From Taenia hydatigena (lineage: Eukaryota; Platyhelminthes; Cestoda; Cyclophyllidea; Taeniidae): a stretch of 64,000 bases of DNA. Location of the stretch: positions 94,472 through 158,471 of the forward strand of contig JADWOT020001221.1 of the NCBI GenBank assembly GCA_036345935.2, given 5' to 3'. Shown here one piece after another: positions 27,001-38,639 of the stretch. The translations under genes and the position numbers were made by a program. The notes beneath the pieces were generated by a model. That model was not told the origin of the DNA. It saw nothing but the letters and a program-made list of their open reading frames with translations, and searched no databases. Each line of letters starts with the position of its first letter. Positions within the stretch are counted from its first letter, which is position 1.

Positions 27001-30000
27001 AGCCAGTTTAGTAGTGCAGACTAATGATTTATATGACTTTAATGAAGCTCTGGTTTGACATCATTTCAAAAGGGAATAGAGAGATACAGCTACCAGCATT
27101 TGGTGAAGACAGGGCTCATGTTTCCGAATAGGATAGAGAGGAGTGGTAATGTTTAGTTTCCTAGCTATGGCGCAAACAGTTTAGAGGAATTCCACCTGGC
27201 TTAAGCCAAGACATCACCAAAGTTCTGCAATGGTGAACAGAAGTCACGAAAGTCGCATTAACATGGCACAGTCGAATGATTTGAATGAAGCAGAATAAAA
27301 ATTGCGAGAAGGCGATCTAGGTTTTGTGAATTTCAATCAAAGCGCTCTATACTTAGTAGTCAAGTTGTATTCACGCTAGGGTACACTTGAATGGGATGGC
27401 AAGATGTTATTTGAAGCAAATGCAAGCTCTTGAAACTCATTTGACATCAGCGCCGAGAAACTCACTCTACTCACCAAAGCGGCTCAATTAAATAATTGAA
27501 ATGTAATTGACGCAAGCTATAGCACTTTGTTCTTGCCTAAATGATCCCTTTTCTAACTGCAATTCGCAAATTTTATTCTAGCACGAAGGCAGGACTTTAC
27601 ACAGACCACTGGCATGCTAATAAAGTTGGCTTGATAGAAGTATTTTAGAACAGAATCATAATCAGCCACCGCAATCTGTCGAGGAGCTGAGCACGCTAAC
27701 AGGGCGTTGCGACAGATTGGATACATATTTGTTTGCTTTGTGTTTTGTGAGACATCCTGAAGTCTCGTACATGGATCGCATGCCGAACTCCTCTGAAATG
27801 AACAATCCTTCCACAGAAGTGAAGGATGACGGATTATTAAGATAATTCGGCGACGTTAATAGCCTACTTCTAATGATTTTCAGTTAGTAGTAAATGCAAA
27901 TGAGCTGTGTGTGCTGAAGGGCATAACGACTAGGCAGAATCGCGTTAATTTCTCCTGCGTCACAGTAATAGCAAGTTGCAGCACACTCCCGGTGATGAAA
28001 TGCCACACAATGACACACTTCGATGATGTTTCATTGCAGACTGCTTTCCTTACGGCACTTTGCATTTTTCCATTAAATTGGAAATGTGCCCTTAGCATAA
28101 AGTCCGGAGTTTTGAAAAATCTAAGCATTTAGGTAATATAGGGCCTTCTCGCCCCCCAATGTGCCCAAAGAGTTAGAAGAACAACGTAGCAAAATTACCG
28201 CTGCGTTATTTGCGGTTTTAATTCGATCGGTTGGATTTGGAATTATTCTACATGATACAGAAGAATCCAACTAAACGAACTATCATATACCAGCTGTCAA
28301 AGATTGCAGGGAGGAAATATTAAATAATGCGGAAGCAGGATATTTAATGAGACAAGCAGTTGGGTTTCTGTGGTGCACGTAATTACCCACGAGCCGGCAT
28401 ATTAAGGGAAAATCTGCCCTTAAATCCGGCACTAGTGTCGGAATTGGTGACAGCAGCGGCGGTTCCAACAATTTTGAACGCAAAGGTCAGCCAATTGATA
28501 AGCGGAATGCGTGTTTTTATTTCGGGTAAGTGGATCATTGTAATTGTCCCAGAGGAGCCCACAGCGATAGTACATGTTGGCATCGCCTCAAGACACCAGT
28601 AAAGCATAGACGCAAATTAAATGTTTTGTGCCTTCGAAATTATCCTTCGTTGGGCAACGGTGACAAAAGTGGCTGCGACAGTGAGGATCCCCGTAAGAGT
28701 GTATCACTGAGCATTACGAAATGGTAATATGGAATTTGGATGAGTGGATTCAGAAGCAAGGAACAGCTAATCTACGTATCATTACAAGTGATTGAGAGAT
28801 GAAACTCCCCATTGACGCGCTCTTACGTGCCAAGCTTTACGTCAAAGTTGTCGCTAAATACTTTGAGACATCTGGTATACAAGAGGAACCCAGTATTCCT
28901 GCACCGCCGAAGGCGCTGAATCATTTCTGGATGCAGCCTCCTTGCAGAACCGCACACTCAGCATCCACACTCACCCCTCACCTTGCATCTGCGTGCCAAA
29001 GTATAAGGCGTATATGTGGTTTGATTGCTGCAAAATAACTCTCAAAATACCTCTCATAACTGCTATAACACATTCATACCTGCCATATATTTAACTAAGC
29101 TTTAAAGTTAGATCTGCCAGCTGCCTCTTTAACCACAAGCGCAGTGCGTGACAATGGATCCACCGCCACTAATTAATGCAGGTCTGTAATCACACTCTCT
29201 AAGCATCTTCTGTTGGGCTACTCCTAGTGTCACATTGACAAGGTAGGGGGATCGAGGATCAAATTCCTCTGCCTGCATCCAAAGCATTAAGCTGCTCTGA
29301 ACGATAGTACAATAGCAACGCTTTCCTCATTTCACTTTTGCCCTCCTTCTTCCTTCCTCGAATCTTTTTAAGACAAAAAACCTTTCCTTACCACAGCGTC
29401 ACTGAGTGGAACGTTCCTCATCGTCCTTGCCAGTTATTGCCACCGCTTTCTTTAATCGTGTCTTTGGGCCGCATGAGCGTATCGAATTGGAAGTAAGACC
29501 GCATTGCTCACTTTAATTTAAGCTTCGTTGCCATTGCGTTTGTGACGCAAGACCAAAGGACTCCCACCTCCAGTGGCGGAGTTGTTGTCAAACTGGAGTA
29601 ACGCTGCAGAGACGAGGGGGCAAAGGTACTTAGAGAATAAAATAAAATCCTTTGTGTGTGTGATGTGTAACAAATAGAATAGACCATCTCGTAGGATACA
29701 AAACAACCTTAAACGAATGAAAATAACGATTATGCATTAAACAGAGCATGCAATGGGGGATAATGAAGACAAGAATCGAATAGCTGTTTTACATGAAGCA
29801 ATGTAGACTAGCCTCGACGAATTCCAGTCACTACACCCCGGTGGCTGATTTTTTTGTCGCATTACGCACTACCTTAATATGACCATGCAATCACATGATT
29901 TGACCAGTCTTGATTGAAGATCGGGGTGTTACGTGTTTACGTCTTACTATTATTGGATTATCATCGTCGCCCACCTTTCTATGTATACGAGAATTTCAGA

Positions 30001-31180
30001 TGGTCAAAAGCACTTGCACCGCTTCGCGATGACATGGCTGGTGCATCACCGCAGTGTGTTGCTTAGCTATTGTTCACAAGTGCTACATCCGTGACGTTTA
30101 GGTGTGAAGCGTCACTGCTTTCATTCTACTCTAAGCTACCATTAGGCAAAAAATTTAGAAAGGAATTTATTAATGCCAGCAAACCAGTCCGTGCGCAAAG
30201 CAAGATCCGCGGTCGTCATCCTCTTACCTGCACGTCACACTTTGAAATCACTCTATCTGAAATTGAGTGCTAGCGACAATGTCAGTAAAGCATATTTCCA
30301 AATGATAATCTTTAATGGGGTGAATTATCCGCCGGTAAGATTGCAAACTGTTCTGGAATGCTTCATAATCAAGCACATAAGGTGAAAGCTAAATCAAAAA
30401 TTTGGCTTGGAAACGCAAATATCATTAGCAACTACTCGTTGATTTTGGATTCATCAAGGGACACAGACAATATCTGTAGTCGCAAGTGAAATCGACGCAA
30501 GCAAGTGCAATGATGCTGCTTTTCATTGAGAGAATGCGTATCTCCTCACGTCATCTAATTCGTGCACTGCTCAGATGCAAATGCAAACGCTATTGCCCTT
30601 CGTAAACTTATCCTTCCGCTTGGCGCCTTACATTTGATTTTCGCGCTCTCTTCCTCAATTGCTTATAAAAATGTTCTATCAAAACACTTCGCTGAGAAGT
30701 CCCCTCGTTACGTGGTGTCGTATATTTCTATCCGAGCTAGCCTTCTTGACTTTATCATGTGGATGATCCTTAGCCATTATTAAAAAATTTTTAGCATCAA
30801 CTGACGCATTTTTAGGTCAATCCCTTAGCCAGTCGTAATTTTGTTATCGATATTTTAGAAAAACGTACGCAAGGTTTATTACTCGTTCCAGGCTAAGTAA
30901 GCTAACATTGTATGGGCGTGGTAAGAACTATCAATCGCAGGTCATTGCAGGAACGTGACACATTATAAATGGGTAGAGTCATTGGCTGTTATCCAGTGTG
31001 TTAGCGGATGAGCTTGGAACCAGTCGCACCAAGGAATTTTTGATGCGAAATAGTCTCAGGATGCTGCAAATGAGTTGCTCAGTCAATAGTTCATTGTGCC
31101 TAGCGGGGACAGATAAATCATTACTTTTAAGAACATATTTTGCTGCATTGCGCCAACAGCTTTGCCAAATCATTTTTGTA
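24060..31180. other. Intergenic, no gene seen
   Basis: No convincing exon or domain was found. The stretch at 28,360-28,610 is open in several frames on both strands, with a GTAAGT at 28,527, but nothing was recognised. A T-loop-like hairpin near 29,255 was tested as a tRNA and rejected. Confidence 0.4.
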
Positions 31181-31229
31181 CATTTTACACATTTATCCAA
31201 AGCATGCTTTGCTTCGATGTCAAAAGAAT

Positions 31230-31580
31230 ATTTAACTTAATTCTCTCTACCCGGTTTTGAATTTCTTGCGCACAGGATATTAACTGGCTAGATTTCCTGA
31301 TCCGTTCGAAGCGTTTGTAAGGTTTATATACAGAGCCACAACATGGTAATCGAGTCCACAGGTGTCTACATATGCATGGCAAAGGATTACTGCTCGTCAG
31401 CTCTCTGAAAGACCTCATTTCTTGTACAACCCAGCATTTCTCTCTCACATCACTAACACCCGATCGATGTTTGTGAACATGGTTTATAGTCACCTGTTCT
31501 ACAAAGGGGACCTCACCTAAATCCAAAACCATAGCGGATTTCTTTACATTTCCCTCTAATATCCACCAACTACGGCGCAA
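31230..31580 (-). mobile_element. Degenerate BEL/Pao-like integrase zinc-finger fragment
   Basis: On the minus strand the frame reads QVTINHVHKHRSGVSDVREK, then CWVVQEMRSFREL, then PLPCICRHLW. BEL/Pao integrases begin with an HHCC zinc finger in which two histidines precede G-V, followed by R-E-x-Y-W-x-x-x-G-R and then two cysteines. The histidines, GV, REK-W and later cysteines appear in the right order, with small deletions and probably a shift after SFREL. No DDE core was seen downstream (lower coordinates), so this is a remnant. Confidence 0.4.
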
Positions 31581-32159
31581 CAGTAATTTGATCAGCCAAG
31601 TCTTCGTAAAAACGACTATGACGAAGGCAAAAGCGGCTCGCTTAAATGGAAAGGTGAGTTTATTCTTATCATATCAAATTAGAATTGCAATTTTATTCCA
31701 CAAACGTCGTTAATGCTAGCGTTTTACTTTACATATAGTAGAGCCAGAATAGATTCATCCTCTCAAAGTTGCTGAAAAAATTAGCATCATTTTGCGATGG
31801 AGGACTAGACTTTTCTTCTTTTGTGATCAAATGCAGCAGGCAGAAGTCGAAGGCTCAAACGGTTAATAGCATCTCACTCAGTGGGGTGCCGCTGTTCTGT
31901 GTGAAATAACGCTTCATTTTAACCGATCAAATACAAGTTCGCAGATAATGCAGTGGCGATCTTTATTGCTCTGCTCTTCGGCAGGGCACTCTTGTTGTTC
32001 TTTGGGCTTAGAGGATCGGGAAGATCTTAGTTCTCAAAACTCCTGGACTCAACGCTGGTGACGCAAATTTACCTTTCAAAGAGAAAGAGCGCATTTAACG
32101 TGTTTTATTTGCTTTACTCAAAGGGCAAAGAGCACAAGCTGCCATCGAACCTTACCTAA

Positions 32160-32366
32160 ATGCGCCATCGTGTGACAAGCCGTTTCCGCAAGTGTGCTGA
32201 TAACCTCGAAGCAAAGCACACAGAAGCAGAACTTGTAATTACTCTGACGCAGGAGGGACGGCGCATCCCACTTAAGTTGTCGTACTCTTCGTCACACACA
32301 GTACATTTGCATCGACCTTCAGTCTCTTTTTCACCTTTCAATCAAAATAAGTTAGCGAGAAAATAA
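32160..32366 (+). CDS. Unrecognised 68-codon open frame, doubtful
   Basis: A true ATG opens a frame to a TAA at 32,364-32,366. It is more GC-rich than the neighbourhood and contains EAELVITLTQEGRRIPLKLS. The opposite strand is also open across nearly the same span (32,156-32,341) and carries a CKCTVC motif, so neither strand can be preferred. No family was recognised, and no exon partners, start context or poly(A) site support it. Confidence 0.12.
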   Translation: MRHRVTSRFRKCADNLEAKHTEAELVITLTQEGRRIPLKLSYSSSHTVHLHRPSVSFSPFNQNKLARK

Positions 32367-32369
32367 ACT

Positions 32370-35300
32370 ATGAATCGATGAATGATTTGCGTTTATGGTA
32401 AAATATGGTACACCGAATTGCATATTTTTGCATACCGCGTTCAATTTTAGATAAGTTTCACTTAGTAGGTGCTAAGATTTCGCAACTTTACGCCACGGAT
32501 GCGTACAGAATAAATGCATGAGGTATTTTATCCGCGTCTATTAATCAGCTTTAAAGGAATTTTCGATGGCTCCTACATAAAGGATGCATCTGCGTCAAAG
32601 AGTCTTGTTTTTAAGCATCCTCTGGAGCAAATACAAATGATATGATTGCAAAAGAGTTGAAAGGCATGCTATTAATAGCAAATTATGCACTTAACGCCAT
32701 CGCTTAAAGAAACCCAGTCGCATCTTTGGGATAGATAACAAGTGCTTTGATTAGCCTTCCCACCTCTTCCATCTCCTCGTTAGTACCTACAATTTTGACG
32801 TCTAGGAGTACGATTTGCTGCAATAGTTTTTTAAGCATTTAAAAGCACAAGAAAACCTTTTGTTCTACCACGAAGTACTACGTATTCGGCACGGTTATAT
32901 TGTCAAAACTTCCTTCTGCTTTGCATTTTGGCCTTGGCCCATCACCTTTAAAGTTTGATGAACGAACGTCGTTTCAACCCTTGCAATGCTAATCATGTAA
33001 GCCAATCAAGCTCGTAAAGTGTAGATACATTCCATTTAGTGATAAAAATTATACTTTGCACGCCAAAAGCTTCCTGTGGACTCACTGCATAAGGTTGCCC
33101 AGTTGAGGACTAGTACTCGAAATTAAGATGTGCGGTGTTCATGAACTTACTGTGAAAGCAGCTAAACAGCCCAGAAATGGCTGACTTTGATGTTAAGGGC
33201 CTGCTTTTACTGATTTTGTATTATTAGGGCTTGTAAACTAGTTATATACTGAATCGTTAGGCACATTCTCTTTAGTTATCATGAGTAGATATGCACCGAT
33301 GACACCAATGGGATTGCTTCCAAAGCCAAGAGCGAAAGATCACAGACTGTAGTGCTGAAGACAATTTGAGTGACCAGTGCTGTCACGTACGTATAACTTT
33401 AAATTCTCAGTGTTAAATGAAAAAATGGATTTTGGTTTAGCAGTTTGCCTGTCCTCTGCACCTCCACTACACACCACAAGTAAGCTTTAATGATTCATTT
33501 ACACAACCAACCAAAAGAACTGCTCTAAATGGTCCTGAATAAGCCGTTACAAAGCGAATTTGTTGATAATTGTGCTTTTCTTATCAAACACCTTGGTTCT
33601 GACTCGTTCCAGATAATCGACCGATGGACTTACTCACCTACCATGCCCAAGTTCGCCTACGTTAGTGCAACAGTTATACCCTTTTAACAAAACCACAAAT
33701 GAAATGGATCAAGCGTGACATTCTAATTTTGCTTACAGTGAGAAACGCAGAGCAATGCTCTTTTGCAAAACGCTAAATAGCATTTTATCAGCTTATCAAA
33801 AGCTGCTAGTCAGTGCGTGTAACAAGGCGTGTGCTAAGCGATAACAAAATTATTTGCGGAGGAATCCTCAATACGCAGGGACGAGTGCTGGAAACAGACG
33901 GGCAACCTCAGTTTGTCTAGCAGTGACTGCAACCGTACACGTGGTAGATGTTTAAAAGGGTATGAACGTAGTTCCTCTCGGATAATTGGAATTCCTAATA
34001 TGCTAAGCTCATGTGTGGGAAGACATGTTAAACGCGTAAAAATGATTGTGCTGATAGGCGCAACATTTCAACGAAAACCTGTTTGTGTGCTCTGAGAGAA
34101 ATCAGTGGTCATTCATCGTATTTATTTCTTTATCACGTGCCTAATAGGTAGAATCATGACCGGTCGACTTTAACGTGTGATCCCGAAACCGGTCGATTAG
34201 GAAGTGCCGCTAGCTACCTAGGATATTGTATGTCATCCCACATCATGAATTGCTTCCCATTCTTTACTAAATGGCTACATTCACCGAGTAATCAAGAGAA
34301 AATTATAAAGCGAGCTAATATGTCGTTTAATTTATAGCAGCCGTTGCTCTTCGTACTTGCGCCTTATTGCCATTAATCATCAAAGAAAGTAGTTGGAATG
34401 AGACTTTTAATTTCTTCCTCTTCACCGTCAGACACAATCAACACCTAATTTGATGCTGGGGTTGCTCCCACACTTCACTTCATTTTGCTCAGTGTCAAGG
34501 GTGGGTTAGATCACTTAGTATTCAGACGCAGTTCGCCGAGCAGAAATTAGACCGCAGCCAATTTAATGCTTTTGGAAGACATTGTGATAACTGCCTCAGA
34601 AGTGCCGTGTAAAAAAAAAAGCAAGAAGTTCACTAGATGCTGACTGTTGAATCATTATAGATCGCGAATGTGTTCATGCCATTTTCAGCGTTTTGGCACA
34701 CTTTTGCCGACGTTAGTCATAGATGTAGACGTTAAGGCTAATCACGTCAGACGTGCTTAAAAGGCCTAGATTGAATGGATTTGCAAAATAACTTCGGACA
34801 TGAACCACGTCATACGCGGCTCAAGCCTGCTTTTCCTTCTCATTCCCTCATGTCATAATTATTTAATACAGTCAATGAAGTGGTAAATATGGTTTACTAA
34901 GACACGGAGGTGTAGTACTTCGTTGCATAGCTTTCTAACAGTTCTGATAAGATTAGTCCTTTCTTAGTTGTGATACATTAATTCAAAGTCCTGCATCTGC
35001 ATTCGTTTGACGTGATGAACCTTTTTTCATTCGGTATCATTCCTCCTAACAAAGGAAGTCAGTTTTGGAGCTAGCCTTTATTCATTAGCATGGTAAGTGA
35101 ACTTGTAAATATAAAAGTGGCAACGTAGTTGCTCCTATGCATGGAATGACGTGTGCATGAACAAAACCACATTAGTGCCCTTTACTCCCAGTCAAATTAA
35201 TTATCTGCATGAGGTTATGGCGGGCAATACCACATTCGAGTAATTTTCGAATGATACACTCAGAGATATTAAGCTAAACGGATTTTTAATTGCAGTGAGG

Positions 35301-36470
35301 TCTATCACCAAGGCCTTTTTGACTTGCGTGGCAATTTAAAATCTCCGTGGTGGCGGCAAGGTTTACGAGGCTTATGTTACTTCAGCATAATGCAGATGGT
35401 TGCCATATCCTTTTGGGCGTAGTATGTAAAGATTTGCTCTAGCTTTCGTCTGATCACAACTAGTGAGTATATGTAAGTTTCTTTGTCGTTATCCTTCATC
35501 TAGAAACGCCTTAGCTTAGGTAAAACCAATGTTAATGCCGGCTAGGTATGCTAGCAGAGAAGAGGGTGCTCCATTGAGTAAGGACATTACAGCTGCTTAA
35601 GGGAAGACGATTTAGGATCCTAGCAGGACATCTACTGTGGCCTTGGAAACGAGGAACATACTTGATTTTTCGGAGCTTTGATCTCGCGATATGATGAAAT
35701 TGGTGGTTACTTCTACTGTCCCAACGTCAAATCGCTACCACCCTGTTAGATTGACCAGACTTCAATGGCACCAAATTGGACCGTTCTGCAACAAGGATAG
35801 GCGCCAAATGAACCGCCACCTGAGTGGCTAAAAGCGCTAAGCGGTGGTATGCGATTGGCACGTCATAAGCCAATCTTGTTGGCATTACCCTGATGACTAC
35901 CTGTCAATAGATTCAGGCATGCTACAATTTTCCAAATCACCTTCGAATAAGTAATCTCTTATGGCGCAACGGTACACTTGGACACTTAATTAAGCGGACA
36001 ACGTGGTCACCTCGATGCATACATACCTGAAATTTCGGGCGCTCGATTCGGTAGGTCGTAGGTGATAGAACATTTCAAAGTCTTGAATGTGAACAGGTTA
36101 GACTCAGAGTGAATGACCTATCACATCCAGCGAATTAACTGCTTAAATGTTTCTACCATAAAGGTGGTGTGCTGTGTTAGTCCATGCGTGCATATTTCAA
36201 AGTGAGGCGGTAATGGCTTCTGCTGAGCTTCAATAGCCCGCACTTAGACCAAATCTTGATGGTATATGCAGGTCGCATATTAGACGCGTTCTGTTTTATG
36301 GTATCATTCCATCGTTTTAAGCACAAGCGGGGAAATCTTTCAAAAAGTAATTCAAAAGAAGGGATTTGTAGGTGCTTTAAAAAGAGCAGGAATTACATTC
36401 GAACCAACTGTTATCCCAAGATGGAATCAGCTGGTTGTTAAACGATTTTGAGTGAATGTCTTGCCTTCTT
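32370..36470. other. Intergenic, no gene seen
   Basis: No domain, RNA gene or repeat was recognised. A few 40-50 codon frames look protein-like by eye (for example 35,320-35,440 and 36,283-36,450) but lack coherent splice partners. Confidence 0.4.
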
Positions 36471-36478
36471 TCCCATAG

Positions 36479-38623
36479 GATCCATCCCCGCATTCACTGA
36501 CACCTTCTTTGGACTATAATATCTACTCGATGCTGCGTTAGTATATGTTTAACACACCGAAGAACAGAAATGAAGCAGGAAAAGTCATTGCCCTCAGTTA
36601 TCGAGGACAGTAGTCTCATATGTGTCCCTACTAAGCTCAACTTTCTTTTTTAAAATGATTTATCATGACACTTGCTCGTGCAATGGCTGCCTGAGATAAC
36701 GCCATCCACACAAATGGACATAGATAACTGATATTTAACTGGGCATTGTATTTTGTTAATTTGTGTATTATGTCACTCCCATCACTTGTTACCGAACCAA
36801 TGGTAGACGATGCCGTTCTCGTTATGGGTCTAGTTTCTAGCGGTGGTCACTGCGCACAACCAGAATGTGGTAAAATCTTAGATGCCTGACTAAAAGTTAT
36901 CTGTATTTGCCATTTATTAAATTACAGAAGTTGCGAGCTACCAAGAGCAGGTTTTGCCTGCTTTTGCTGGGGGCATTGATGCCTATATTAAAACTGGTTA
37001 AAATGGAACCGATATCGCCCATCCTTGTGACAAACAACGACGCATTGGCAAAATAGGCGTGTTCCATTAGAGCAGCATTTTGTATACGTTTGAAGTTTAA
37101 CTTTGTAGAGTTTGCAAGTCTAAAGAGCATAGGGTGGAATCTACAAGCTTGCCTGTAAATATTAATAATTATTTTACCAGGGTATTGTTTCATCTAATTT
37201 CCAGGCTTCTGGCTTAAATCGGCGAGACTTATTTTTGCTGTGTACCTGTTATATAGAAGAGACATTTTTGTGCTTTGTGATTTGTACCAATGCTTTTGTC
37301 AAATTGATCTTGGTCACCGTTTAGCACATTGCAGAAAATCCCTATGAATGGGTTAGGTTTTTGATCGGATGCCCGCGACCTGGGGTGGGGTGATTATTAG
37401 CGCGTTCCGAAAGCAGTTACGAAGGCAAAACTTCTAATGATTTGGACAGGACCGGCTCTCTAAACTTCAAGACAACCCCAGCATTATGCAGTAGCCTTCA
37501 ATCGCTGCACAATGAGCATTGAAGCACTAGTTAATGGATCAGCGCTTTCCTCAGTGTACATCGAAGAAGCCAACTCATTTAGGCATTTATAAGAATGGAC
37601 CAAAGTGCAAGAAGTATATTTTGTCATTACAAGCTACCTTACTGTGGTTAGAGTCTTAAGTGCTAACTAGTGACTGAGGGACATCGAACTTATTATTTGC
37701 GAGATTAATTCAGCCTGCAATGGAATAAAGAAGGCACCTGATTAGCACAAATTTTAAGTTATAATTTTTAGGGCATGTTAATTGGACGTTAGCTCGCACA
37801 GACTCACAGGAAGTGTGATGAAATTTTGGCTGTAAGGATCTTCGTGGATCCTTTAGCATTCACAGATCACTTTCTCCATCTACCCAGGAAGCCTCTCGAA
37901 GTGGTCTCGACTTTGAAGCAGATCCCTTTGCACGAACTCTTGAGGGCACTACAGTTATTACAGGTACATTTTTACCTTCTAGTTAGCAACTGAAAATTTT
38001 CCATGGCATCTATTAACATTCATATGTCAACTGCCAGCCAATCGCGCACGATGGAGTAGTTGGGGTTGTCTTTTCAAACACGCCTATCTTACTATCTGCA
38101 GTCGTTTTCATACCAGGGAAAACGACGATTAGCGTAAGTAGTCAGCACCATTCTATTCTCATTTTATGTACCTTTATTCGAGTTTATATGATAGTTCAAC
38201 GCTCAATAAAACGTGTTGAAAGAACTCACTTTCATTCGAACGTGGTATGATTACGGTGGCTACTTTGCTATCGGTACCCCTGTATTTCCTTACCTCTAGG
38301 TCATTACTTTGAAAGAGTGCACTGACAATGGCAGAAATGGTGTCGCCAGATCGTAAGTATACGGTCTCAGCGAATGTGGGCGAGCTGGCACGAAACCTGT
38401 ACTTATAACTACCGCTGTGATACCAAGTGACCACACAGCCAACAATGAGACCTTGTGGTTCGGTTGGCGGCTCTTACGCCGCGCGCACCGAGCTAGAGCT
38501 GGTGACCTTGATTTGCACGTTCTGTGGAGCACTGGGATCTGCACAAATGAGAGAGCATCAAGTCATTATAATGCTAAGGTAGGAGAGAGGACGTTGAGAC
38601 TTTATTCCAATGGAAGTGGTTAA
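36479..38623 (+). CDS. Speculative multi-exon gene, phase-consistent exon chain
   Basis: Five short open segments can be joined by GT-AG sites with matching phases: 36,479-36,540, 37,857-37,963, 38,102-38,133, 38,300-38,352 and 38,428-38,623 (stop TAA). The best sites are acceptors with good pyrimidine tracts before 36,479, 38,102 and 38,300, and GTAAGT donors after 38,133 and 38,352. The weakest are the first join, over a 1.3-kb intron, and the acceptor before 38,428. Segments read SGLDFEADPFARTLEGTTV, FIPGKTTIS and NNETLWFGWRLLRRAHRA. I recognise no family, no start codon was found, and such chains can be assembled by chance. This is a candidate for RNA evidence, not a gene call. Confidence 0.18.
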
Positions 38624-38639
38624 GCATCATGGTGGATGA

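Noticed and set aside
29240..29285. Possible tRNA T-arm (GAGGATCAAATTCCTC)
   Set aside because: The loop length is wrong and no matching D-arm, anticodon arm or acceptor stem was found upstream.
31619..31654. ATG-led 12-codon exon followed by GTGAGT
   Set aside because: The only in-phase partner found ends after nine more codons, giving a 21-residue product with no features, so it is probably chance.
35320..36900. Several 40-55 codon frames that look protein-like (about 35,320, 36,283 and 36,729)
   Set aside because: Open frames of this size are frequent by chance at this base composition, and they lack consistent splice partners.
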